A stretch of 64,000 nucleotides of DNA, taken from contig CAWUSA010000006.1 of the NCBI GenBank assembly GCA_963925545.1, forward strand, positions 78,990 through 142,989, given 5' to 3'. The notes under the pieces are model-generated. The model was not told the origin of the DNA. It saw nothing but the letters and a program-made list of their open reading frames with translations, and did not search any database. Position numbers and translations under genes: made by a program. Shown in pieces: positions 16,335 through 23,550 of this stretch. Each line of letters begins with the position of its first letter. Positions within the stretch are counted from its first letter, which is position 1. This stretch comes from TMED14 sp963925545. GTDB lineage: Bacteria; Bacteroidota; Bacteroidia; Flavobacteriales; Schleiferiaceae.

Positions 16335-17747
16335 ATGGATTTATCAGGAATACTACTCAAGAGAATGGGCGCCAAGGGCGTTTGCATTGCAGATGCACCA
16401 GATGGTCGCGTCATGTTGGTTAGAGGCGGCGTCCCAGGGGATGTTGTTTCAGTTAAAATTCGCCGCAAGCGAAAACGCATGTACGAGGCGGTTGTAGACC
16501 AGGTTGAGCAAGCCTCAGACTTGCGCATCGAACCTGTCTGCAAGCACACTGCAATGTGCGGCGGGTGCTCATGGCAGCAGATGGACTACGAAGCACAGTC
16601 CAAGGCAAAGGGTCAGGAGGTTTACGACCAACTCAGGCGCCATGGCCACATCCTTTGCGATGACATGCGCCCCATCATTGCCGCCCCCTCGCCCCTGCGT
16701 TACAGAAACAAGATGGAGTTCTCCTTTTCTGCTTTCCGCTGGTTGACTGAAGATGAAATTCATGGAGAAGAGACCATCAGCAGGCATGCCTTGGGCTTTC
16801 ACGTTCCCGGATTCTGGGATCGCATCCTGGATATTGAAACCTGCCATTTGCAAGGAGAACCGTCCAACGCCATTCGCAATTTCATTCGCGACCAAGCACA
16901 TGAACGCGGCATCAGTTTTTGGCGTCCCCGTGACAAAACTGGCGTACTCAGAACCTTGATGCTTCGGAGCACGCAGGATGGGCAGTGGATGCTTGTCATG
17001 CAGTTTGGCGAAGAGCCTGGGCAAGCAGGCATGCAACTGCTGGATGATGTCCTCAAAGCCTTTCCCGTCATTGTTAGCCTGTACTTCACGGTCAATGAAA
17101 AAGGCAATGACAGCATTTACGACCTTGACCTTGAACTCCACCACGGGGAGGCATACATCACCGAGAACATGCCTTCACCCATTGAAGGGGGTTTCCCACT
17201 CAGTTTTCAAATTGGGCCTAAATCCTTCTACCAGACCAACCCTGTCCAGGCACAGCGTCTGTACATGGAAGCGCTCAACCTCGCTGGCATCACTGAAGGC
17301 GACACCGTCTATGACCTATACACTGGCACGGGAACCATTGCCTTGTTCATGGCGCAAAAAGCTGCCAAAGTCATTGGCATTGAATCAGTACCCGAAGCCG
17401 TTGAAGCTGCTGACCGCAACGCAGAGCGCAATGGCATCAGCCATGCAGTCTTCGAAGTTGGCGATATGCGCAAGGCCTTTGATGAGTCATTCATTGAACG
17501 GCATGGCAGGCCCGACGTGGTGATCACTGACCCCCCAAGGGATGGCATGCACCCCAAGGTTGTTGAACGCCTGATTGATTTGAAAGCGCCAAAAATTGTC
17601 TACATCTCCTGCAATCCTGCGACGCAAGCTCGGGATCTAGAAAAACTGCAAGCGGTTTATGACATTGTCACGGTGCAGCCTGTTGACATGTTCCCTCAAA
17701 CCCATCACGTTGAGAATGTTGCACTTTTACATTTAAAGAATGCCTGA
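16335..17747 (+). CDS. rlmD: 23S rRNA (uracil-C5)-methyltransferase, RlmD/RumA type
   Basis: SAM-dependent 5-methyluridine RNA methyltransferase of 470 residues. An N-terminal TRAM domain (GAKGVCIADAPDGRVMLVRG) is followed by Fe-S cluster cysteines in CKHTAMCGGCSW. The catalytic domain carries the SAM loop VYDLYTGTGTIALFMA, the motif ITDPPRDGMHP and the nucleophile region VYISCNPATQARDL, ending PVDMFPQTHHVENVALL. RlmD-type enzymes modify 23S rRNA U1939 or U747; the exact site is inferred only from the family. Confidence 0.92.
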   Translation: MDLSGILLKRMGAKGVCIADAPDGRVMLVRGGVPGDVVSVKIRRKRKRMYEAVVDQVEQASDLRIEPVCKHTAMCGGCSWQQMDYEAQSKAKGQEVYDQLRRHGHILCDDMRPIIAAPSPLRYRNKMEFSFSAFRWLTEDEIHGEETISRHALGFHVPGFWDRILDIETCHLQGEPSNAIRNFIRDQAHERGISFWRPRDKTGVLRTLMLRSTQDGQWMLVMQFGEEPGQAGMQLLDDVLKAFPVIVSLYFTVNEKGNDSIYDLDLELHHGEAYITENMPSPIEGGFPLSFQIGPKSFYQTNPVQAQRLYMEALNLAGITEGDTVYDLYTGTGTIALFMAQKAAKVIGIESVPEAVEAADRNAERNGISHAVFEVGDMRKAFDESFIERHGRPDVVITDPPRDGMHPKVVERLIDLKAPKIVYISCNPATQARDLEKLQAVYDIVTVQPVDMFPQTHHVENVALLHLKNA

Positions 17748-17855
17748 GGCTATCATGGACAGATATAAGGCTTGGCATCAGCGGTACTCTGACGAAAAAC
17801 CAGTTGGAATATCGGGAAGTCATCAATACCTATAGCCCTGCACATTAAATCACTT

Positions 17856-18773
17856 ATGAAGAAGATTAGTTTATTATTAGCGCTGTTGTTTTCGACGGCG
17901 GCTGTTGCTCAGCAAACCACTGACATTAGCGAATTTGAAATTACCAGTGAAGGTTTAATCGGAGTAGCATTGCGCATGTCTCCCATTGCTACGGATCGTC
18001 CGGACATCACCGAAAGCGCACAAATTACCCCGGTGGGATGGCTCCAATATGAAGGAGGATACCAGTTCGGACATAGTGAAGAAGTAATGCCGGGCGGAGC
18101 AATAACGGATGCACATCAGATTGAAGAGGTGTTACGATTTGGTATAAACCGACGCTTTGAGTTGCGTGCGGTGATCAATGTAAATACGCAGAGTATTTAT
18201 GTCCCTTCAATACCTATGCCGTGGAACCAACCTAATCGATGGACAGGTGTTAATCCTCTTATTATTGGATTCAAATATAATTTACTTGAAGAGAGCAGCA
18301 AGTTGCCGCAGGCGACCTGGTTAAGCCACCTTTCATTGCCTTGGCTAGCAGCTGGAGACTACGCTACGTTATATCCTAAACTCGTGTTCCACGAACAGAG
18401 ATTGATGCTAGAGAAGACACTGACGTCAAGACTGGGTATTGCCAGTAATATTGGTGTTGCAGGAAGTTTGAACGGATCAGAAGGGTTGATTAATGAAGGA
18501 ATGTTTTCGTTGGCGCTAGGCTATGACTTAGGTAATAATTATGGCGTATACGTGGAATATTTTTCAGAGTGGTACGTCGCAGGCAATCAGTTTTCTGCAA
18601 CACCATATTTTGATGGTGGGTTTACAAGATTATTGTCTAATGACTTGCAATTAGATATTTATGCTGGGTTTGATTTAAGTCAATTCACGGATTCCGCGAA
18701 ACAGACGAAGCGTCTTTTCTTCGGAACCGGGGTAAGCTACAGATTGCCATTAGCAGCTCATTTGAAACAATAA
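17856..18773 (+). CDS. Outer-membrane beta-barrel protein of the MetA-degradation/transporter type, foreign base composition
   Basis: Exported 305-residue protein: signal peptide MKKISLLLALLFSTAAVAQQ, then a beta-rich sequence with alternating hydrophobic strands. The phrase SPIATDRPDITESAQITPVG followed by LQYEGGYQFG is typical of PF13557-like barrels (annotated as transporter or phenol-degradation MetA-like); function is not established. Codon use differs visibly from all neighbours: many TTA leucines, AGA arginines and A/T third bases, which suggests recent acquisition. The 108 bases before it and about 390 after it hold no other clear gene. Confidence 0.75.
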   Translation: MKKISLLLALLFSTAAVAQQTTDISEFEITSEGLIGVALRMSPIATDRPDITESAQITPVGWLQYEGGYQFGHSEEVMPGGAITDAHQIEEVLRFGINRRFELRAVINVNTQSIYVPSIPMPWNQPNRWTGVNPLIIGFKYNLLEESSKLPQATWLSHLSLPWLAAGDYATLYPKLVFHEQRLMLEKTLTSRLGIASNIGVAGSLNGSEGLINEGMFSLALGYDLGNNYGVYVEYFSEWYVAGNQFSATPYFDGGFTRLLSNDLQLDIYAGFDLSQFTDSAKQTKRLFFGTGVSYRLPLAAHLKQ

Positions 18774-18857
18774 ATGTCAGTAACCCTCGTCATAGACTTC
18801 ATTACGATTTTCACCGCTTTCTCTTGTTGGTTTTTTGGCATATTCCTTGTGCTGTGA
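18774..18857 (+). CDS. Possible 27-residue hydrophobic peptide
   Basis: An ATG directly abuts the TAA of the upstream barrel gene and opens a 27-codon frame (MSVTLVIDFITIFTAFSCWF and a hydrophobic end) that could be one membrane helix. The touching stop and start would allow re-initiation. There is no comparative support, and chance is a real alternative. Confidence 0.2.
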   Translation: MSVTLVIDFITIFTAFSCWFFGIFLVL

Positions 18858-19164
18858 AGAAATAACCAATTCATGTATAATCGCTTTGACGCATACTGAA
18901 ACGCACCTTTTCCTGTGCCATAAACCCTTCTTTAAGACTCAATCACATTTAAAGCATGACACATTACTTGCAACAAGGAGGGACCCTTGCAGGTTTACTT
19001 TTCACCTTTCCACTGACTGAGCAGGGGCCACCTTTTGGCGGAGATGTTACAACCTATTTGAAGGACTTCCAAGGGCCATTCAACGTTGAATCCATGCAAC
19101 CTACCCCACGAAGTATTGCAGAAAGAAAGAAGAATGAGGTCTTTTTTGTTGCTACATTGCAGCA
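18858..19164. other. Intergenic stretch without a clear gene
   Basis: About 300 bases between the AT-rich barrel gene and the phosphoribosyltransferase. A plus-strand frame 18956-19168 (70 codons) overlaps the next start as ATGA, but its residue pattern is not protein-like. No tRNA, strong hairpin or repeat was found. A weak promoter-like TACATTGC lies just before the next ATG. Confidence 0.5.
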
Positions 19165-19659
19165 ATGACCGACAGAACCCTCATTCTTGACCCCCAGCGC
19201 ATGGCGCGTAGCATTGAACGCATGGCTTGGGAAATCATGGAGCACCACCAAGATGAAGCCATGGTGTGGGTGGTTGGCATCAGTGAATCTGGCTACAAAC
19301 TAGCCCAATTGCTTCAAGAGCATCTTATCAAGCATGCAAAGTTCAAATCCCATTTAGTGGAGATCACCATCAACAAGAAAAACCCAAGCAAAGGGCCGAC
19401 AACATGCAGTGAGGATATACCTAAGGGAGCCTCTATGGTGATTGTCGATGATGTGCTCAACACTGGCTCTACTTTGATTTATGCGGTGAATCACATGCTT
19501 CAATTGGCTGCAAAGCATATCACCACAGCAGTGATGGTTGACCGCAATCACAAGCGTTACCCGATCAAAGCTGACATCAAGGGCGTGAGCTTAAGCACCA
19601 GCATGAGGGATCATGTAGAAGTAGACTTCAGCAAAAACCAAGCTGCCTACTTGCGTTAA
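19165..19659 (+). CDS. Phosphoribosyltransferase (PyrR/HPRT-like)
   Basis: Type I phosphoribosyltransferase fold, 164 residues. The PRPP-binding loop is MVIVDDVLNTGSTLIYAV; an N-terminal VWVVGISESGYKLAQ supplies the usual GxxxxG-type loop, and VMVDRNHKRYPIKADIKG resembles the region found in PyrR and related uracil or hypoxanthine PRTases. Bacteroidota often have this protein next to aroK, as here, where the two stops overlap by four bases (19656-19659). It could be a PyrR-like regulator or a purine/pyrimidine salvage enzyme; the sequence does not decide. Confidence 0.85.
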   Translation: MTDRTLILDPQRMARSIERMAWEIMEHHQDEAMVWVVGISESGYKLAQLLQEHLIKHAKFKSHLVEITINKKNPSKGPTTCSEDIPKGASMVIVDDVLNTGSTLIYAVNHMLQLAAKHITTAVMVDRNHKRYPIKADIKGVSLSTSMRDHVEVDFSKNQAAYLR

Positions 19660-20183
19660 TCGTCGGTTGGCAACACAAGCATCAAGGCCTTGACCTGCGC
19701 TTCAAGGGGCAAACTCCCATCGATGACATGGTGCGCCTGTCCGTAGAATCCTTGACGCTCAAACAAATGCTTAGCCACAAACTCTGTCATGTCTTCATCA
19801 GACACAAAGTCTACAAGGTGGCGAACAATCCCCGCCTCGCGGTCCGCAATGATGCGTTGACTCAGGTCTGATGGAGACATTTTTAAGTAGAAGACAAGCC
19901 CATTAGCTAACATCCAATCCATGTTTCCGTAAAAGCAGGCCGTTCCACCTCCCGTGGAGAGAATCTGATTCTCTGTGGGTAATTCACGCAAAAGGATGCG
20001 CTCAATGCGTCTAAATTCCAATTCGCCAAACTGCTCTATGCCCTCCTTAATGGTCCTTTCCCATTGGTTTTCAACATGATGATCAAGGTCAACTGTAGCT
20101 CGATCCAGTGATGAAGACAAGGCCTTTGCTAATGCACTTTTCCCAGATGCCATGTAGCCTGTGAGGTAGATTGTTTGATTCAT
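19656..20183 (-). CDS. aroK: Shikimate kinase
   Basis: Phosphorylates shikimate with ATP in chorismate synthesis; aroC at 27702-28793 acts two steps later. The 175-residue protein has the P-loop TGYMASGKSALAKAL, the DxD motif DLDHHVE, the FRRIER segment, a STGGGTACFYGN glycine loop and the lid arginine region IADREAGIVRHL. The ATG at 20183 is chosen over a TTG at 20198. A promoter-like TTTCTTTG (20188-20195) lies four bases before it. Confidence 0.93.
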   Translation of the reverse strand: MNQTIYLTGYMASGKSALAKALSSSLDRATVDLDHHVENQWERTIKEGIEQFGELEFRRIERILLRELPTENQILSTGGGTACFYGNMDWMLANGLVFYLKMSPSDLSQRIIADREAGIVRHLVDFVSDEDMTEFVAKHLFERQGFYGQAHHVIDGSLPLEAQVKALMLVLPTDD

Positions 20184-20187
20184 GATG

Positions 20188-20195
20188 CAAAGAAA
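20188..20195 (-). promoter_or_regulatory. Possible -7 box TTTCTTTG of aroK
   Basis: One mismatch to TAnnTTTG and the same four-base spacing to the ATG as in aroC, cinA and others. Confidence 0.35.
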
Positions 20196-20237
20196 CAAAA
20201 TGGTCAGCCATATGGTTTCTTTCGGACGATTTAGAAT

Positions 20238-20245
20238 TATATTTG
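20238..20245 (+). promoter_or_regulatory. -7 box TATATTTG of the tRNA-Lys/tRNA-Leu unit
   Basis: Exact TAnnTTTG followed by C, 23 bases before the tRNA-Lys gene. The same TATATTTGC word precedes tRNA-Val and tRNA-Asp in this window. Confidence 0.6.
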
Positions 20246-20268
20246 CACCCGCTTTTGAAAGGAAGCAT

Positions 20269-20341
20269 GACTCGATAGCTCAGCTGGTAGAGCACGACAC
20301 TTTTAATGTTGGGGTCCAGGGTTCGAACCCCTGTCGAGTCA
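20269..20341 (+). tRNA. tRNA-Lys (anticodon TTT)
   Basis: Cloverleaf of 73 bases: acceptor GACTCGA pairs with TCGAGTC, the D arm is GCTCAGCTGGTAGAGC, the anticodon stem CGACA/TGTTG encloses loop CTTTTAA with anticodon TTT (20302-20304), and the T loop is GTTCGAACC. The discriminator is A; CCA is not encoded. It is five bases from tRNA-Leu and probably in the same transcript. Confidence 0.97.
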
Positions 20342-20345
20342 CAGA

Positions 20346-20428
20346 GCCCAGGTGGTGAAATTGGTAGACACGCCACCTTGAGGGGGTGGTGACCTTTGGT
20401 TGTGCTGGTTCGAGTCCAGTTCTGGGCA
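20346..20428 (+). tRNA. tRNA-Leu (anticodon GAG)
   Basis: Class II tRNA of 83 bases with a short variable arm (TGACCTTTGGTTGT). Acceptor GCCCAGG pairs with TCTGGGC, the anticodon stem is CCACC/GGTGG around loop TTGAGGG (anticodon GAG), and the T loop is GGTTCGAGTCC. The discriminator is A; CCA is not encoded. Confidence 0.95.
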
Positions 20429-20436
20429 CTTAAGAC

Positions 20437-20466
20437 AAAAAAACGCGACATATGGCGCGTTTTTTT
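20437..20466 (+). terminator. Rho-independent terminator of the tRNA-Lys/Leu unit
   Basis: Hairpin with an A7-CGCG arm, loop ACATATGG and a CGCG-T7 arm, directly after tRNA-Leu; the U run follows the stem on the plus strand. Confidence 0.75.
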
Positions 20467-20536
20467 ATGCGCCAAACTTTCCTTGGCATAACCCTCTTCA
20501 TGGCTACCTTCATCACTTGAGAATCAAGAACACATC

Positions 20537-20935
20537 ATGAAAAATTCAAAGAAAAACAACCCATGGAAGGATCAGCTCAGTGATGAGGCATACCATGTAC
20601 TACGAGAAAAAGGCACAGAGCCCGCCTTCTCCTCTCCTCTGAATGACAATGATGAGAATGGCTCTTACCGTTGCCACGGCTGTGGTAACCTGCTATTTGG
20701 CAGTGAAAGTAAATTTGATTCAGGCTGTGGTTGGCCAAGCTTTGATGAGGCTCAACAAGGCGCCATCAATGAAAAGGAAGACCTAAGCCATGGAAGAAAA
20801 CGCACAGAGATCCTTTGCAGCAAATGTGACGGTCACCTGGGGCATGTTTTCAGTGACGGCATCACTGAGACTGGCCTGCGCTACTGCGTCAATGGCCTAA
20901 GTATTGACTTCAATGCCAAGGATCAAAGTGAATAA
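20537..20935 (+). CDS. msrB: Peptide-methionine (R)-S-oxide reductase
   Basis: Repairs methionine-R-sulfoxide in proteins using thioredoxin. The 132 residues contain two zinc CxxC pairs (YRCHGCGNLLFG and LCSKCDGHLGHVF), the substrate motif SGCGWPSFDEA, and the catalytic cysteine in GLRYCVNGLSIDF. No signal peptide is visible, so it is cytosolic. A weak promoter-like TACCTTCA lies about 24 bases before the ATG. It stands alone between tRNA genes. Confidence 0.95.
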   Translation: MKNSKKNNPWKDQLSDEAYHVLREKGTEPAFSSPLNDNDENGSYRCHGCGNLLFGSESKFDSGCGWPSFDEAQQGAINEKEDLSHGRKRTEILCSKCDGHLGHVFSDGITETGLRYCVNGLSIDFNAKDQSE

Positions 20936-21001
20936 AAAGCATAGATTGATATCGATGTATCTATTTTTTCATTTAGCTGCCATCATTAAGGGGTGGCAAC
21001 T

Positions 21002-21009
21002 TATATTTG
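21002..21009 (+). promoter_or_regulatory. -7 box TATATTTG of tRNA-Val
   Basis: Exact TAnnTTTG plus C, 13 bases before the tRNA gene; the same word is found at the other two tRNA loci. Confidence 0.6.
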
Positions 21010-21022
21010 CCGTCCAATTGAC

Positions 21023-21097
21023 GGGTGAGTAGCTCAGTTGGTTTAGAGCACCTCGTTTACACCGAGGGGGTCCGGGGTTCGAATCCCTGTTCACCCA
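21023..21097 (+). tRNA. tRNA-Val (anticodon TAC), 3' CCA encoded
   Basis: Acceptor GGGTGAG pairs with TTCACCC, the D arm contains AGCTCAGTTGGTTTAGAGC, the anticodon stem CCTCG/CGAGG encloses TTTACAC (anticodon TAC), and the T loop is GTTCGAATC. Discriminator A is followed by a genomic CCA (21098-21100), unlike the other three tRNAs here. Confidence 0.97.
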
Positions 21098-21102
21098 CCA
21101 CC

Positions 21103-21132
21103 AAAGGCCCATGCGATGCATGGGCCTTTTTC
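21103..21132 (+). terminator. Terminator after tRNA-Val
   Basis: Perfect stem AGGCCCATGC/GCATGGGCCT with loop GAT and a T5 tail, starting a few bases after the tRNA. Confidence 0.85.
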
Positions 21133-21158
21133 ATTGCTACAAGAAACTTAATCGCATA

Positions 21159-21188
21159 AAAAAACCCTTGATTAATCAAGGGTTTTTT
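21159..21188. terminator. Perfectly palindromic bidirectional terminator
   Basis: A 30-base perfect palindrome: A6-CCCTTGATT followed by its exact complement ending in T6. It can stop transcription from either side and separates tRNA-Val from the convergent small gene at 21206-21424. Confidence 0.8.
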
Positions 21189-21205
21189 GCATTTATCAAT
21201 AAAGC

Positions 21206-21424
21206 TTACCGCGTTACACTGTAACCGCTTTGCTCCAAAAAGTCAATCTTCTCTTGAATGGTCTTCTGCTCACGTTTAGCCATCTCCTTGTTGATGGACG
21301 TAATCATGCCTCCCAACTCCTGGGAGCTAAATTTACCCAAATATTGGCTTGAAAAAAGCGACTTGAATGTTTTATTGTTGTTTTGATTTTCGCGAATGTA
21401 TTGAACAGCTTTTCTTGGAGTCAT
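21206..21424 (-). CDS. Small hypothetical protein
   Basis: A 72-residue soluble, charged, probably helical protein (MTPRKAVQYIREN, SSQELGGMITSINKEMAKRE, KIDFLEQSGYSVTR). No known motif was recognised. Coding is supported by a protein-like composition, an ATG start and a strong terminator just after the stop (21159-21188). The upstream 80 bases are AT-rich. It may be expressed on its own; its function is unknown. Confidence 0.55.
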   Translation of the reverse strand: MTPRKAVQYIRENQNNNKTFKSLFSSQYLGKFSSQELGGMITSINKEMAKREQKTIQEKIDFLEQSGYSVTR

Positions 21425-21504
21425 GGCATTTTATTTATATGAATTTTATAGGGAAACAATTCCTAAGTAAGACAAAGATATAATATCGGATTTAATATCA
21501 GCAT

Positions 21505-21532
21505 ATTTTTATGATAAAAATATCATAAAAAT
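21505..21532. repeat. AT-only inverted repeat
   Basis: Arms ATTTTTATGAT and ATCATAAAAAT (11 bases each, perfect) around AAAAAT, ten bases beyond the stop of the dehydrogenase gene. It could act as a weak terminator or an operator for the divergent-side small gene. No GC stem is present, so function is uncertain. Confidence 0.5.
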
Positions 21533-21541
21533 TATTATTGT

Positions 21542-23503
21542 TTAATAAGACAGAAGGGATGATATAGCTTCATCTATTTTATTTTCAGGAAGATAACCCT
21601 CCTCAAGCTCTGCTGAAAAAGGAATAGGTGTCGCATGCGAACCAAGAACTTTTACGGCAGAATCAAGGAAAGAAAAACACGACTCATTCAACATTTGAGC
21701 AATATCTCTACCAACAGACCCCCTGACACTATCCTCAATCAATACCAGGCACTTTCCGGTCTTCTTAACCGAATCATTGCAGGTCTTGAAATCCAGGGGA
21801 GCTAAGGCAATCAAATCAATCAATTCAATGCCTTGATCCGCATGACTTGCAAAGTGCTTCTGCATCCAGTGCACACCCAGGCCATAGGTGATCACCGTTA
21901 ATGCATCTCCTTGCTGAATAACCTTTGCTTGATCCAAGGGTAGAAAATAGGTGCTCTCTGGCACATGGCTTGCATTGGAACGGTAGAGCGCTTTGTGTTC
22001 AAAAAACAAAACAGGATTTTTGGACTCCAACGCAGAAGCCAGCAAACCTTTTGCGTCATAGGGGTTAGATGGGTACACCACCTTCAATCCAGGGACTCTT
22101 GTGAACCATGCCTCAGTGCTTTGTGAATGAAAAGGTCCCGCATTGACCGATGCACCTGTTGGCATGCGTATCACCATGTCCACGTTCTGTCCCCAGCGGT
22201 AGTGGAGCTTGGCTGCTTGATTGCAAATTTGTGTCATGGCTTCTGTCACAAAGTCACTGAATTGCATTTCAACCATGGTCTTGAATCCAGCTGTACTCAA
22301 GCCAACAGCTGTACCAACGATGGCGGATTCACAAATGGGCGTGTTTCGCACACGGCCCTTGCCATACGTGGCAGAAAAGCCATCTGTCGCCTTGAATACG
22401 CCGCCGTAATCCGCGATGTCCTGCCCCATCAGCACAAGGTTCTCATGACGGTCCATGCCTTGCCCTAAGGCCTCGTGAATGGCATCAATCATGCGAAGGG
22501 GTCGCTCCTCTCCCCCCTCAGGTGAACTCAAATCCAAAGGCTCTTCCTCAGCAAACAAATCACGCAACTCCTCTTCTACCTGGTAAACAGGTCGCTTGGA
22601 AGTCAGTGCTTGTTCCAAATCCGCTAGAACCTGAACTGCATGGCTCTGATCAATGGCATCCATGGCATCGTGAGTCAGCAGATTTGCCTCATTCAATGAT
22701 TGCCTCAACCGTAGCAACGGGTCTTTTTCAGACCAGGTATCAATCATTCCCTCAGGGTAGTATTTGGTGCCAGATGCTTCCTCATGGCCTCGCACGCGAT
22801 AAGTCATGCATTCAAGCAGAATGGGCCGAGGGTTTTCTCGAATGGACGCTGTCAATTGCTTGGCAATGTCTCGGACTGCTATCAAATCATTGCCATCCAC
22901 AGAATGAGCCTCCATGCCATAAGCAGGTCCTTTATTGACAAAGGAGCCATGAACAAATTGCTCAGATGAGGGGGTAGACAAACCCCACTGATTGTTCTCT
23001 ACCACAATCAACACCGGTAATTGCCACACAGCAGCCACATTCAGTGACTCATGGAAATCCCCCTCGCTTGCGCCACCATCACCGGTAAAGACCAAGGTGC
23101 ATTGCTTGTCATTGCGCAGTTTTTGAGCCAAGGCCAATCCATCTGCAACGCCAAGCTGGGCACCTAAATGGCTAATCATTCCAAAGATTTTATGCGCTCT
23201 GCTACCAAAGTGGAACGATCGATCTCTGCCTTTTGTGAAGCCGTCAACAGAGCCTTGAAACTGGCTAAACAGCTGAACCAAATCAACCCCTCGGGTGGTG
23301 AAAACACCCAGGTTCCTATGCATGGTACAGATCCACTCATCAGGCTCCATAGCTTGAGCAAGACCCACAGATACCGCCTCTTGGCCATAACTTGAAAACC
23401 ATTTGGAAATACGCCCCTGTCGCAGGGAGATTAACATGCGATCCTCAATAGCCCTGGGAAGGCTTAACGATGAATAAAGGCTTTCAGCCTGTGCTTGAGT
23501 CAT
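21542..23503 (-). CDS. 2-oxoacid dehydrogenase E1, fused alpha and beta subunits
   Basis: Thiamine-diphosphate E1 component of a pyruvate- or branched-chain-2-oxoacid-dehydrogenase-type complex, alpha and beta in one chain (653 residues). The alpha part (1 to about 310) holds the ThDP motif GDGGASEGDFHESLNVAAVW and ENNQWGLSTPS; the beta part (from about 325) has LRMIDAIHEALGQGMDRHEN, ADYGGVFKATDGF and the C-terminal VLIEDSVRGSVGRDIAQML. The ATG at 23503 is preferred over a GTG at 23530. Such fusions are usual in Bacteroidota. No E2 or E3 gene is adjacent, so substrate choice (branched-chain oxoacids most likely) is inference. Confidence 0.88.
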   Translation of the reverse strand: MTQAQAESLYSSLSLPRAIEDRMLISLRQGRISKWFSSYGQEAVSVGLAQAMEPDEWICTMHRNLGVFTTRGVDLVQLFSQFQGSVDGFTKGRDRSFHFGSRAHKIFGMISHLGAQLGVADGLALAQKLRNDKQCTLVFTGDGGASEGDFHESLNVAAVWQLPVLIVVENNQWGLSTPSSEQFVHGSFVNKGPAYGMEAHSVDGNDLIAVRDIAKQLTASIRENPRPILLECMTYRVRGHEEASGTKYYPEGMIDTWSEKDPLLRLRQSLNEANLLTHDAMDAIDQSHAVQVLADLEQALTSKRPVYQVEEELRDLFAEEEPLDLSSPEGGEERPLRMIDAIHEALGQGMDRHENLVLMGQDIADYGGVFKATDGFSATYGKGRVRNTPICESAIVGTAVGLSTAGFKTMVEMQFSDFVTEAMTQICNQAAKLHYRWGQNVDMVIRMPTGASVNAGPFHSQSTEAWFTRVPGLKVVYPSNPYDAKGLLASALESKNPVLFFEHKALYRSNASHVPESTYFLPLDQAKVIQQGDALTVITYGLGVHWMQKHFASHADQGIELIDLIALAPLDFKTCNDSVKKTGKCLVLIEDSVRGSVGRDIAQMLNESCFSFLDSAVKVLGSHATPIPFSAELEEGYLPENKIDEAISSLLSY

Positions 23504-23550
23504 TAATAACTGTCCTATGAATATACCCACAAAGAAAGTACATTAGCGCC

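Noticed and set aside
16569..17144. Long open frame antisense to rlmD
   Set aside because: It lies wholly within a well-supported gene, and its residue pattern follows the complementary codons of RlmD without any domain.
18956..19168. Plus-strand frame of 70 codons overlapping the phosphoribosyltransferase start as ATGA
   Set aside because: Residue composition is not protein-like and no family features are visible; kept only as part of the intergenic note.
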